Source: Diphasiastrum complanatum (lineage: Eukaryota > Streptophyta > Lycopodiopsida > Lycopodiales > Lycopodiaceae). From it: 64,000 nucleotides of DNA. The DNA lies in the NCBI GenBank assembly GCA_029204225.1, contig CM055095.1:31820936-31884935 (forward strand), read 5' to 3'. A program made the translations under genes and the position numbers. Positions 1-12,580 of this stretch are shown in pieces. Under the pieces are notes generated by a model. The model worked only from the letters and a program-made list of their open reading frames with translations. It had not been told where the DNA came from and searched no databases. Every line of letters starts with the position of its first letter. Positions within the stretch are counted from its first letter, which is position 1.

Positions 1-150
1 ATATCTTACAAGCCGAATTCATCACTCGCTTCAAGACCACTCATTTCCTTTCTGATCCCTTCTTGCAATTAGGATGAATCCACATTTTCAAGAAAAACGA
101 GTCTCTGTGTGACTATATAGAATGGATCAAGAGATTTAGCTATCATAGTT
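1..150 (+). pseudogene. Ty3/gypsy gag fragment
   Basis: Frame 3 of the first 150 bases reads like the retrotransposon gag segment in which a target RF(K)TxFLSDP stretch is followed by FKKNESLCDYIEWIKRFSY. This is the usual plant gypsy gag pattern of a loading or length helix followed by the LxDYIxRFKxLSY motif. It is interrupted by a stop and continues into stop-rich DNA. It is a decayed scrap entering from the left edge, and the family call rests on one short stretch. Confidence 0.4.
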
Positions 151-948
151 TCTCTTTTCTCTTGTGTTACTTGTATAGGACTTAATGGATAGGTGTTAAA
201 CAGTGTCAATATTTAGGCCATATGCATAAACTCATGGGTTATGGTTTTTCATGGTGGTCCCTAAAGTAAGTTTTGGATCATTTTTTTCCCATCATTTGTA
301 TGAGGAGTTGGAGAATTTCTAGCCTACCTGGTTGATTAGATTTATAATCCAATGAAGTCCGTACCAAGTTTGGGCTTTTAGCACCACCGAGGAGTTTGGA
401 CATTTTGCGAGTAAATAGAGTGCAAGTTTTGTGAGATTTTTTTATCAATATCATTTATTGTCAAGAGCAATGGTTTTTGGTAGCTATTCATACTTATGCT
501 TTAAACGAAATGAACTGATACGGACCAATGTCCAAAATTTGATCAGCATGGCACTCGCCTTGATACGGTAACAGAGGAGCTTGGCCTATCGCTAAAAAAT
601 CGTCTTTGCGTTTGGGAAGACTGGACTATAATTTAAAATGCTATTGTGGGATGGTGGCAGGTATCAGTTGGACATTTTTTGAGTGGTTATGCTATATGGT
701 TCTTTATTGTACTGTATTTTACTTTTCGGCTTTACTGTACCTTGTTGGTTTATGAATAAAGGCTTCAAAGGGTTTGGTCTTGCTTTGTCAAGAGGAACTA
801 TGTGAAATTGTGTATCTCTCTCTCTGCATCCTTGTGGTGTAACTCCAACTATTCCTTGGTTGGAATAGTACTAAACCCTTACCTTTTATCCGGTTCATAA
901 GCTAACAAATGTCTGTTTTCATGTTTTAGTCCACAGGGTGGTTTCAAG
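151..948. other. non-coding, no assignable feature
   Basis: AT-rich DNA with stops in all frames. Nothing beyond a possible continuation of decayed retroelement sequence can be seen. Confidence 0.4.
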
Positions 949-1521
949 ATGCTGCTCTTGGGTTATGGGGAGCCCCTACCTCCACCTAACCACTTTATTC
1001 AGACGCTTATCTGTTGTATGAAAAAGGCTGTAATGATACATTCTTTTATCATTAACATTGATAGGGCTACTTGTTCTTCTGCGAGACTTGAGGATAAGGT
1101 TTTATGTTTGACTGATCTGTTGGAGACTTTGGACTGGGTTAAGATCTATCTGGAGTTTGTTAAAAAGAAGGATACTTTGAGTCTGGTAGAAGATCTGTAT
1201 GACCGGCTCAATGAATTTGTCGAAAGTTTTGAAGAAGATGAAAGATTTTTTAATCTACATATTAAGAAAGTCTTTGTGTGCCTTGAGAATGAGAATGGTA
1301 GTTCCTCTGTTGATGTGCCACATACTTCCTCTGATGCACCGCTTTCACCACACCCTTTGGTCTTTTTAGATGAGCTTGATGAGGACAGTGCTTCCCAGCT
1401 TGAGTTGTTTTCTCAAAAATGGAAACATGGATTTGCCTCAAAATCAAGATCTCTCATCAAATTTGATATTCACAATGATGATCTATATATAGATCAAATA
1501 CATTTCGACCTGATATGCTGA
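949..1521 (+). CDS. unrecognised 190-codon ORF
   Basis: This is an open frame from ATG at 949 to TGA at 1519. I do not recognise the product. It has no signal peptide or membrane segment. The middle (about residues 45-110) is charged and helix-prone (LEDKVLCLTDLLETLDWVK, LVEDLYDRLNEFVESFEED), and the C-terminal third is acidic and Ser-rich. The composition (structured, non-repetitive, acidic) looks more like real protein than chance. It lies among retroelement debris and may be a gag-like or captured exon. No promoter or splice context supports a start other than the first ATG. Confidence 0.3.
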   Translation: MLLLGYGEPLPPPNHFIQTLICCMKKAVMIHSFIINIDRATCSSARLEDKVLCLTDLLETLDWVKIYLEFVKKKDTLSLVEDLYDRLNEFVESFEEDERFFNLHIKKVFVCLENENGSSSVDVPHTSSDAPLSPHPLVFLDELDEDSASQLELFSQKWKHGFASKSRSLIKFDIHNDDLYIDQIHFDLIC

Positions 1522-2530
1522 CTCAGCAGGCCTGGCACGTGTGGGAAATGCCACATCACTTCAGATCCACCAATCAATACTAGATAAGCACACACCTCTT
1601 TAATTCCTAGATTCGTGTCATTGCCTCACCATGATTTTCCATGATTTGAGATAATTTCCCTAACTTTTTGGAACTTGCAAAATCAACTCCTATGATAAGC
1701 TATTGATATTTTTCAGATATGTACACACGTGTGAACAATCTCTTACACGTGGAAATCCTCCATTATTCACATGGAAATGCTTGATCAACTAGTAAAATGG
1801 TGCCAAATGGCAATTTCCTACTTGACTAGATTTTCACTAGTTCATACTTGTGTCAATCAAGACTTTTTCTATCTAACTAAAAGTAAATGCATTTAGGACT
1901 ACCATCCACACATGGAACAGGCTCCACACGTGTGGGATCAAGTTATGTACAAATAATCATAGATCAAAAGCAAGAATTTGCGATGTTAACATGTTGTTCC
2001 GAACCTTTATGTTGTAACCCATAATTATTGACTATTGTTGAAAAATCTGCAAGTACACATATTTTGTGCAATATGACAAAGTTGTGAGCTAGAGTCCTCA
2101 TGTCACATAGCAAGAAATTCCAATTGCACTTGTTTATGATTTTGCTTGGTAAAATCTACACAATGGTTTTTGTTGTTCTCCATGTTTTTGCAAAAGTTGG
2201 TATGATAGTTCAAGCTTTTGGTGTGTTGTATATACATGCTATTGAGCATGCAAACTTGTAGATTTGCAGTAGATGTGTCATTGCTAACTTCTATAGATGC
2301 CACAAATATCACCTAAATGTAATGTTAGAGCTCACAAGTTTGGAATTAGGGTTTATGAGACATGAAGATTACAAAATGTGATTTAGGGTGTTATCCCAAG
2401 ACATCAATGATCCAAACACCCCACTTTTCACAACCATATACTATTAAAAAAAAGAATCATGATTTTGATCACACAAGTGAATAGTATCCATAACGAATTA
2501 GATTACATTAACTTTTTGGTAGTATAAATG
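1522..2530. other. LTR/UTR-like non-coding DNA with CACACGTGTG motifs
   Basis: There are no credible ORFs. Palindromes CACACGTGTG occur at 1724-1733 and 1925-1934, with GGCACGTGTGGG near 1535. The same palindrome recurs in the copia LTRs and leaders elsewhere in the window, so this stretch is probably a decayed LTR or untranslated leader of that family. Confidence 0.35.
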
Positions 2531-4123
2531 TAATAGTTCATGGAAATATTTTCAGCATTGTGATGGATTGAGGTGTTGTCCATACCACCTTTGATTATGT
2601 CTATGGTAGTGAGAGTCAAACTGGAGAAACTATGTATAATTTTAACTTGTCCGATTTTTATAATGTATATTGTTGAATCTAGTTTTCAAAATCAAGTGCA
2701 CTATGCAAGAAGGCTTAGTCGCAGTTCAAGTTATGTTTTTTTCTTTTTAGTGTGTTATTAGTTATGCTCTTTTTTTAATCTATAAATCGTGGAAAGACCT
2801 CTTAGAATAAATGATTTGGGATCAAGAGACACACTCAATAAGAACACTCATACCCATACCCAAAGAGTCTAGGGTGAGCGTACTGACAATAACTCGAAGT
2901 GAGTTAGCAGACCCCCCAAGGAAAGAGTGGAATAGAAAGAGTGATCTGCAAGTGAGTCCTAGCAATGCCACTAAGTTTGAGGAGGCAATACCCTCGATAG
3001 TTGGTGATCAAGCCAATCAAGTCATACATACAAAGATAGTGAAAACAACTCATGATGGGAAAAAATAGATGAACCGGTGTGGACATCCCCTATAGACCCC
3101 TTACTATGTAAACTTTCAACTTGCTATAATATCGTTCAATTTTTTATAATGTATATCATTGAATCTGATTTGCAAAATTAAGTGCACAAGCAGGCTTAGT
3201 GGCAAATCAAGTAATGCTCTATGGATTTGTGATGATTAATGTTCTTTTTTGTTGTTTGAGATAATTTGTCAGTGTCATGAAAGGTTTATAAATCACAATC
3301 ATTTGGCTGAGGTTATACACAAAAAGTTTTACTATGACAAATTTACTAATCTTTGTATGTTGCCTGCATTGTGCTTGCTCCAATGCTCGCTTTTTTGGCA
3401 ATCCCCTCTGCCTATTCACTTGCATCCATTCACAACAAACACCATGTTAAAACAAAGTGCCCTTCATGGAAACTACAAGATTCAATATAGACTCTTGGTT
3501 CTCCATGTCCCAGCATGAAATGGTTGTGAAATTGGGAGATAAGAAATGGCCCAACAAGTTTTTTATCGACCATGTTCTTTGTTGGATCCCTTGCAAAAGC
3601 ATTTAAGTCTACAAAAACTGTCTTTAAGCTATAGCTCTAGAAACTTGGTGCTCTCCTTGCAGCTCATAAACAGCTCTCATAATCCAAGTTAGTTTCTGAC
3701 TTTTGTCACGAATATTTTCGTAAAATTAATCACTAACATATATTATCACAAAGGCTTTCCTCAAACTGCTTCTCTAAGGAAATAAATACAAATTCAACAG
3801 ACAAATTTTTGGGAGAGCCATCTGTGCTATGGCCAAAAAACCAGCAGCATTTATGACGTAACCTTGTTAGACGAGACAACAATTTTTGTTTGAAAGATAG
3901 CAAACAATTCTACATGTTTTAAAAAAAATAAAAATCGACATATCTGCCGTATTATAATGAGCACAAACATCTACTAAATGCCCACACTTCTAATATAATA
4001 GTATGAGAATACATCACACAGTTTCTAGAAACAAAATGACCATGTATAGTAAAGTAGGGTTGTATCGAACTCATACAAATTTCCATAACCCACTTTTAGA
4101 TACCAATCCAGCAAGCCTTTTAA
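2531..4123. other. intergenic, nothing supported
   Basis: Short ORFs of 60-90 codons occur on both strands but have no recognisable domains and overlap each other antisense. I see no RNA gene or mobile-element end here. Confidence 0.4.
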
Positions 4124-5911
4124 TTAAAACGGTAGTACAAGGAACAGAACCTTGTCTGGTGCTAAGCCTGTCTCTTGCATTTGCTGAATTAGATTAATAG
4201 CCTCCTCACCTTGTCCGCTATCAGCATATGCTGAGATGATAGCAGTCCACGAATACGCATTGTGTTGAGGCATGTTGCTGAATACTTTGTGTGCATCCAA
4301 CACACTACCGCACTTGGAGTACATCTGAATAAGGGTGTTTCCTACAATCACATCCGACTGAAAGCCTTTTTTAATGATGTCGGAGTGGAGCTGTTTGCCC
4401 TGTTCCAGGGCTGCTAGCCTGGCACATGCTTTTAGGACAACAACGAACACAACCTCGTCTGGTGCTAAGCCTGTCTCTTGCATTTGCTGAAATAGATTAA
4501 TAGCCTCCTCACCTTGTCCGCTATCAGCGTATGCTGAGATGATAGAAGTCCACGAATACACATTGTGTTGAGGCATGTTGCTGAATACTTTGTGAGCATC
4601 CAGCACACTACCGCACTTGGAGTACATCTGAACAAGGGTGTGTGTTTGCTAAGAAAATATTTGAATCAAGTACACTTTGGACTGTGAGGGCATGCGCTTG
4701 CTTGCCCTCCGCCAGGGCTTTCCTTCTGGAACACCCCTTCAAAAGGCAAACATAGGTGCCAATTGGAACTTTAGAAGTTTGCTGGACCATTAGCTCCACC
4801 ATATGTAGGGCCTCTTTCAACCGTCCCTCCTGACAGAGTTTGTCCACCTTATCACCATTGCAAAAGGAGTCGGACACCCTGCATGATTCATATAATAATC
4901 ATAAAGAAATATGAACGAGTTTTAATTTTGAAAGACCAAGAGGAAAGGAAAGACCAAGAAAAAGGAGGACATGTTGAAGTCTGAGGCCCAGACCTAGAGC
5001 TGCACATTCCACACTCAGATTAAAACCATACCGTGATCTCAATCCATCACCAGATTGTATATGAGCCAATGCCATAGAAGCCATCTTTTCTTTTACCCAA
5101 GAGGGATTCAGCCAATGATCAACCCATAGGCCCTCAAATTTTCCTTTATGTTTAAAATCCGGGTACTTTGGACTTTTCTGCATACAGATCAAAGACATAG
5201 CTTCAACTTAAGGAAGACCACTACAATAACCGATGGGTCCCATACACAAAGTATCATAGCAGCATAAAAACTTTTCAAGTCAGAGGTGACTAGCCAAAGC
5301 AAGTGCAGCCTGGAATAAGTCCAAAAGCCACACCTTAGTAAATCTGTTGTCCCACCACTGCGATGGATCTGAGAAAAACTCCTGCCAGCGCTGTTCCATT
5401 CTGATTAGTCTACCTGCATGCCCTAAGGGTAAACCAGAATGCATCAGACCTTCAGCAAAACATGATTAGGGATTGGCTTAAAACGTCTCTGCGAATTCAT
5501 CCCCCCCTTCAGCCAGGGAATGCTAGCGAATTATAAAGAGTATGACAGAAATATAAGCATACCCGAGCCCTGAAGTGTTGAAAAAGCTAATGGCTCCTGT
5601 TCTCGAAATTGTAGCATGACAGGTAGCCTGGCATGAACCCAAGGAGTCTTCAACCGATTGTCGATCCACAGTGCCTCCTTTCTGGACATGTCCATCTGAG
5701 GAGGAAGAGCAGTAGAAGTGAGGGAAGTAGAAGAAGACGAGAGGGCGTATTCATCTGTGGGTTGGTTGAAACAAAGGAGTTCTCCTCGTCCTGCTGTTAT
5801 TGCCATGGAAGCAGCAGCTGCTGCTGCTCTCCTTAGACCCCATTCTCCTCGTCCTCTTGCCATGGCCATGGCTGCTTGCTGCTGTCCTTGAGCTCGCCTA
5901 CCACTCCTCAA
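4124..5911 (-). pseudogene. PDF-motif / PLS-class PPR protein gene, frameshifted and 3'-truncated
   Basis: The four-exon model on the minus strand is 5911-5563, 5413-5334, 5177-5032 and 4878-4124. Introns are 149, 156 and 153 bp, all GT/AG and phase-compatible. Exon 1 opens with a basic, Ala-rich, organelle-targeting-like N-terminus, then a half PDF motif (EALWIDNRLKTPWVHARL). Joining exons 2 and 3 gives a full PDF motif (FFSDPSQWWDNR, then YPDFKHK, then LWVDHWLNPSWVKEKM), the signature of OSB organellar single-stranded DNA-binding proteins. No OB-fold domain precedes it. Exon 4 starts a PPR tract (DKLCQEGRLKEALHMV, GKQAHALTVQ), with two nearly identical PLS triplets offset by 101 residues (MYSKCGSVLDAHKVF, QHNVYSWTSIISAYA, GLAPDE). 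At about 4643 an AACACACACCC stretch carries four extra bases where AACACCC would keep frame, so the downstream PPRs are out of frame. The tract stops after GLAPDKVLFLVLPF, with no E or DYW domain. By family it would bind organellar RNA or DNA; here it is probably inactive. Confidence 0.75.
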
Positions 5912-6968
5912 ATTTTTGTTATGTAGTGCTTGCTCTCCTTGCTCCCTTCCATCCCATTAATTTCACATCATCTTAAGCTCATTAATCCTTATATATCATC
6001 CACCAAGGGTTGGCTCATTTGGTTAGCTTGTGTACTTAAAAAAACAAAAAACTAGTGTTTATGCTTACAATTGAGGATTTGCAAAGCATCATCCTCCTCA
6101 AAAATCTTGATCATGCATCTAGGTTATGAGTCATGACAATCACCAGTGTGAATCTTGATTTGAGTTTCGTGTCAAAGCATCTAAATGTTTTAGATTTGTA
6201 TTCAAATGAGTGCAAATATATTGCAGTAAGTACTGAGTTGTTAGTTGATACTTGTAAGTTGTAACAAGTTCACTATTCAAACTTCAAGTTATCCAGGTTG
6301 TAACTTGTAGCCCTAAGGTTGTGTGACTCTTGGTGTTGTAGTTTGTAGTGACTACTTTGTATTATGTGACATTTAGTGTGTCAAAGTTAGCTAAATAGAA
6401 TTGTGAACTGAACTGTGTCTAGTCAAGTTTGAACACTAATCTGATTTTTGGCATCTACAAAGACTTATGAACAACAAAATTGCAAAATGTTATAATTTAC
6501 CTTAAGTTTGTATCCGACGATGTATGTATTCACTAGCAAATCAGCATTGATTTTACTATGGATATTAAATACAACTTACAACCTATTTTGGCATTGTATC
6601 TAAGAAAATTTGCAAAACATTTTGGCACAATTCTATCAAAAAGGGCCTAATTCTATGACACTATTCATAAGATTGGTTTAATAAGGAAGAAATAGTTGAG
6701 ACAAGTTATTGTAGTGCATTGTTGAAAAAATTTCTTTATCAACAAAGTGAACATAAATTTGGTAGATTGAAATTTGTTTCTAAACCAAGATTTCATGGCT
6801 ACATTGAATATTGATTGCCTTCAAAGTCATTCTATGATGACCCTACTAATAATCTATGATAGTCGTCACATCACCATTATAATCACTACAAAGCAAGCTT
6901 AGCACACATGATCATTTAGACAATGATCATGATCATAATGACTGTCACAATTATAACAGCGATAATAC
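5912..6968. other. intergenic, with a short tRNA-A-box-like stretch
   Basis: AT-rich and without credible ORFs. At about 6005-6032 the plus strand reads GGGTTGGCTCATTTGGTTAGC, close to the A-box region of the SINE candidate at 14620-14866, but no B box follows. It could be a 5'-truncated copy or chance. Confidence 0.3.
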
Positions 6969-7680
6969 TTACAATAGGTTGAGAACTCCCTTAAGAAGAT
7001 TTATTAAAGATAATGCAACTAAGGCATAGTCTTTAATAAACTTATGGAAAAAATCGGTGAAACCTAAAAAGGATTTAACTTCCCTTAAGATGTTCAAGAT
7101 AGGCCAATCACGAACTTTTTGGACCTTATCATAATTGATCTCAATACCTCGATCGTAAATGATATGTCCCAAGTACTTGAGTTTTGTTTGAAAAAACTCA
7201 CACTTAGACTCCTTAGCATAGAGGTTTGCCAGCCTTAGAATGTCTAAGACTGTATGAAAATGCACTTCATGCTCCTCAAGAGTCTTGTAATTAATCAAAA
7301 TGTCGTCCAAAAATACCACCAAAAACTTTTCTAAGATAAGGACAAAGAATATCGTTCATTATCTACGAAAAATTCGTTGGGGCATTAGTTAGACCAAAGG
7401 GTAAAACTAGAAATTCGTAATGGCCATACAAAGAACGAAAACCACTTTTGAAAACATCCCCCTCTTGAATTCTAATTTAATGGTACCCCAACCTAAGGTC
7501 TAATTTGGTAAAATACTTAGCACCAGTCAATCAGTCCATTAGGTCGTCCATCCGAGGTAAGGGATAACCGTTCTTAATTGTGATTTTATTAAGCTTCTTT
7601 GTGGTGGTCTATGCAACTTTGTAAATGTACTCGGGTGCGTTGATTAGATATCACATTTTTTTAACAACTATAACTTTCTT
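6969..7680 (-). pseudogene. Ty3/gypsy reverse transcriptase remnant
   Basis: Reading the minus strand from about 7680, degenerate frames give [34 protein letters not shown] and [12 protein letters not shown]. They then join the open 117-codon stretch at 7322-6969 with VVFLDDILI (the catalytic DD box, FLDD in place of YxDD), SKCEFFQTKLKYLGHII and the connection-domain start SFLGFTDFFHKFI. This is the palm through the RNase H boundary of a plant gypsy element. Stops and frame changes upstream of 7322 show it is dead. No protease, integrase or LTR is seen beside it. Confidence 0.8.
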
Positions 7681-7684
7681 GTTT

Positions 7685-8092
7685 CTAGGCAAAACTATGA
7701 CAATATAGTATGCCTTGGAAAGCTCTTGGCGTCCTCTTTCTTATGGTGTACTCAATTTTACATTTTGATGTACTAATAAAATTATAGCTAATCATGATGG
7801 TGAATGGCAATAAGGGTAACCAATATAGATTAAATATGCAAAATGTTGTCAGATAGTCTTCTCTCTCAATTAGCATAAAGCATCGGACGATAGCTCTTGG
7901 TTTCTTGATTCTGAAGTCACTTAGCATATCATTAGAGGACTTACTGAATCCAGAAAAGGGCCTATAAGAAATGCCACGATTGACAAAGTTTATCAATATA
8001 AATTACCAAAATAAATTCATTTCTAGCCAAATGCTTTTTCATTTCTGCCCGCACTATTTTCGATGCTTAACCACTCTATGTATATTATAGTT
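7685..8092. other. non-coding spacer
   Basis: There is one 103-codon minus-strand ORF with low-complexity hydrophobic content and no recognisable domain. I see nothing else. Confidence 0.35.
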
Positions 8093-8680
<588 letters not shown>

Positions 8681-8819
8681 TATACTATAGATAACACGTC
8701 ATGCTTGCGGGCTGCCCTTGACGTCGGATTATAGTGTTGTTATAAAATACTTTTCTTTCAATTTTAATGAGCTACGTTATGTAGATTTCAAATTTGAGTA
8801 TTTTGTTGTATGATCTCAA
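8681..8819. repeat. flank of the fold-back family
   Basis: It includes GATTTCAAATTTGAGT (8786-8801) preceded by TACGTTATGTA. The same block occurs next to the related repeat at 29842-29860, so the repeat unit extends this far. Confidence 0.5.
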
Positions 8820-10523
8820 TACCTCAAAGATATTCTTTAGCAGAGATGTTGTCTTTATTGAGGTTTAGTTCATCGAGTTGAAAGGCAAGAGCAAAGTTTT
8901 TTATGAACCATCGAATGCTCATTTCATCGACATGACATTTTGAGCCTCAGGTTCGAACGTGCCAATAGTCAAATCATTATTCGAAAGCGAATCTGAAAAA
9001 TACATTGCTACTACTCAGGAGCAACAAAACTAATGACAAGATGATCAGCCTCCACCACCTCCAAGAAGATCACCCAAAGTACGCACACAACCTACAAAGA
9101 ACATTGATGAGCCTGCATGTTATCTAAATCAGGAACTGACTACTGTCGAAGAGGCACTCAACCAATCAAACTTAGATCTTTGGAGCAAAGCGATGGACAA
9201 AGAGTATGTCTCTTTGATCAAGAACTAGACATGGTCAATTGGTAAATTGTCTACCAGCAACAATCTCATTTATTAACTGCAGCCGACCTAGAGGTACATC
9301 AACTTGATGTACAAACAACTTATCTGAATGGAGTCATCGAAGAGGATATCTACATGATGCAATCTGAGAGATACATCCTCAATGGTGAGGAAAATCATGT
9401 ATGAAAACTTCACAAGGCACTTTATGGCTTGAAACAGTCAGCCAAAGCTTGGTTTCAGAGGATCAATAAATTTCTCATCCGACAAGGCTACAAATGAAGC
9501 ACGTCTATTTCAAGTTAGTGCAACATTCTTATAATGTTGTCACCTTATATGTTGAGGACACACTATCTTTTAGCAACAATGTCGACCTAGTAAAGGATGC
9601 TAAGCAGATGTTGTTCTCCAAATTCGACACGACAGATCTGGGTGAAGCTCACTTTTGTCTAGGAATTCAAATTTACAGAGACAGAGACAGAAGGCTTATC
9701 TACATTACTCAACAAAAGTATCTTCACAACATACAGATCAGATATAATCTGATAAATTGCAAAGAAGCTCACTCACCAATGGACCTAGGCTTACAATTGT
9801 CAAAGCACCAATGTCCTCAAGCAAGGCTGTAAAAAAAAAATGAATGAGAGAGTATTCCAACTAGTCAATAATTAGATCTCTCATGTATGCAATGGTTTGT
9901 ACCAGACCTGATATCTCTTTTGCAATCAGCTCACTAAGCCAATTCATGGCTAATCTTGGTATGATCCATGGGAAGCCTCTCGGTAGAGTCATGAGATATA
10001 TTTGAGCTACAAAGGACCTATGCATCTACTATGGAGAAGTCGACAACGACAAGCTCCACATACTCAGTGGATATACATATGCAAAGCTAGGGAGGAGATG
10101 TAGATACTCGTAGATCCACATCTGGATTTACATTCTTCAATGGTGGTCATGTCTCCGTAAGAAAACCTCTATTACTCTTTTTTCGACATGGTCAGAGTAT
10201 ATGGTTGTTTCTCAAGCTATTAAGAAAGTAGTATGGTTGAGAAATTTGTTGTCTAAATTAGTATACTCTGACAATTATATTGTGTAATAATCTAAGTGTC
10301 ATTGCCTTATTGAGCAATCCTAGATTTCTTTCTAGGAATAAGCACATTGAAGTTAGATATCACTATGTTAGGAATACAATTCTCGATAGAGAGATAAGCT
10401 TAGAGTACTCTCGAATGCAAGACATGACAACAAATGTGTTTACCAAAGCACTGAGCATTGATGCACACAACAGACTTTGTGCATCGCTTAGTCTAAAGAT
10501 CAAGGCATTTATGGATCCATATT
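8820..10523 (+). pseudogene. Ty1/copia pol remnant (integrase end, RT, RNase H)
   Basis: Frames broken by many stops give, in order: the integrase tail (SRDVVF-like), a Pro-rich linker, LNQSNLDLWSKAMDKEY (start of RT), LEVHQLDVQTTYLNGVIEED, and LHKALYGLKQSAKAWF. The clean 112-codon stretch at 9494-9832 follows, with LYVEDTLSF, FSKFDTTDLGEAHFCLG and YLHNIQ. RNase H motifs come next (ISSLSQFMANLGMIH, then NKHIEVRYHYVRN, then ALSIDAHNRL). The catalytic YVDD is YVED, so it is inactive even apart from the stops. It is the same family as the minus-strand element at 33270-35155, and the order matches copia (integrase before RT). Confidence 0.85.
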
Positions 10524-10534
10524 AAGGGGGGAGG
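10524..10534 (+). promoter_or_regulatory. polypurine tract of the copia element
   Basis: AAGGGGGGAGG directly precedes the TGTTGGATTT start of the LTR, the usual position for plus-strand primer generation. Confidence 0.8.
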
Positions 10535-11000
10535 TGTTGGATTTATTCCTTCTCTTTCTAAATCTTATTTTTAATCTCGATTCATTCATGTTGCTGCATA
10601 TTTACTCACGTTGTCGCATAGTCTACAAAAATACACGGGATTCGAAGGTAGGTGATAGTCAAACTAACGAAGGAGTCGAAAGAGTCAAACTATCGACATA
10701 TGTTTGAATGGTCGATTCAAACAATCATTAAATCAAACATGGTTCAAATCGGACAATGAAAGCTTGAATGCTTTTATATGCATTTTGTATATATGTCTAT
10801 AATGATCAGATCTGAATGGGCTGAATATTATTGTATGAAGAATATGAGCCTTTGGAATCAAATGATCATTATAAGTAATCAACAGACATAGAAGATGTTT
10901 CCACATCGATTAGATTAAGACAAGGAGTCAGAAGAAGACATCTAATAGTCGACACAAGAATGTCAGTAACCTTCACAAGGGACTCTTGCAAATTGTTCGA
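10535..11000 (+). repeat. 3' LTR of copia family A (right end uncertain)
   Basis: It starts TGTTGGATTTATTCC and shares its first ~110 bp with LTR starts at 21415, 51741 and (minus) 33256, including CATTCATG and the CATAGTCTGC-like block. The right end is not defined, because similarity to the other copies fades after about 100 bp. Confidence 0.6.
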
Positions 11001-11063
11001 TGAAGATTATGATAACCTAGTTACTAAAGGTAACAGAAATGGAAACTTGTATCACTTGAGCAT

Positions 11064-12580
11064 TTGAACTCGAGTCGAGCAAACAAATCAAACTCAAGAA
11101 TTGACAGATATTCTGTGGCACAAGAGGTTATGTCACATGAACATGGAAGCCTTGTACCAAGCCAACAAGAGTCAAAAGATAGAACAAGATTTTCTGGTAG
11201 GATTCGAGTTACATTCGTCATATTATCGAGTCTACATACCCAAAACTGCAAGAATAAAAATAGTTCGAGATGTCAAATTTGATGAGTCAAAGTACATATC
11301 AGACAATGATTTGATCGGCTATGAAATTTTTAAAATTTATTATTATGAGCTACCAACAACAGAAGTAAAGCAAGCAGATGATGAACAATAATTACCATCT
11401 GCGAGTACCTAAAAGACTCGAATCACCTGTTCAAATTCAAGCAGAACAGGTCAAACCAGAAAATGCAGAATTGAATTCGAGACCTATATAAACTGTGAGA
11501 AGCTTTGATAGACAAAGAAAACCACCAGTATGGTTTGGTCAGGATGTTTCAACAAATATAGCCATCGAATTTTGTGGTTTCACAAATGAACCTCAAACAT
11601 TCGAGAAAGCTATTGATGGACCAAATAGATTCAAGCAATGGAGGACGAAATGTCATCGACATATAAGAACAATGTACGGACACTTGCACTTGTACCTGAT
11701 GAAAGAAAACCAGTTAAATGCAAGTGGATCTACAAGATCAAAATAGGTCCTGATGAAAATAACATCAGATACAAAGCAAGGTTGATTGCGAAAGTTTTTT
11801 CACAGAAATATGGGATTGACTACACCGATACGTTCTCACCAATAGTCAAACACACATCAATTTGTTTGTTATTCGCTTATGCAGTGGCTCATGATCTCAA
11901 AAGTCATATTGTGGATGAGAAAACTGCTTTCTTGCATGCAGAATTAGAAGAAGATTTATTCGTGGATCAACCACTTGGTTTCATAAGCCAAGAATATCCA
12001 AAATTCGAATGTCACATGAATAAAAACATCTATGGTCTGAAACAAGCAGCCAGACAATGGTATAGAAAGAAGGACGAAGCACTACGTTCTTTAGGCTTCG
12101 AACCTTTATTCGTTGAGCCGAATGTCTATATCAAACATGTCAAAGATGAAATTATCATTCTAGTGGTTTATGTCGATGACACTCTTATCTTCTCAAGAAA
12201 AGATAAATTGATATCAGATGTCAAAACAGACATTTTTGGAATATTTGAACAAAAGTATACTCAGAAAATCATTGAAAATTTTAACACGCTTGAATGCAAA
12301 GGTGTGCATACTCCCATGATACTTGGAACGAGATGATACTAAACAAGGCATATTGTCCGCAGACTCTCAAAGAAGAGAAACGAATGGCCAATACACCCTA
12401 TTGAAGGCTGATTGGATCATTGTTGTATCTTGCAGACAACACTAGATCTGATATAGCATTTGCAGTATACAGTCTAAGCCAAGTTAATCAGAACTCAGGA
12501 TTGTTATATTGGAAGTTAGCAACAGGAGTAGTACAATATCTCCAATAATTGAAAGACTATGGATTGTGTTATTTGAAGGA
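11064..12580 (+). pseudogene. second Ty1/copia pol remnant (IN tail, RT, RNase H start)
   Basis: This is a different family from its left neighbour. A GAG-pre-integrase-like bit (ILWHKRLCHMNMEALYQ, 11108 onward) is fused to the integrase C-terminal phrase YYRVYIPKTARIKIVRDVKF. The main open stretch, 11638-12336, carries the RT: CKWIYKIK, YKARLIAKVFSQKYGIDY, FSPIVKHTSI, MNKNIYGLKQAARQWY and an intact VVYVDDTLIFS. It then jumps to CKGVHTPM, with the LGxFLGI segment deleted. RNase H words (GSLLYLADNTRSDIAFAVYSLSQ) continue in another frame to about 12580. Internal deletions and frameshifts make it non-functional. No LTR is confidently placed. Confidence 0.85.
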
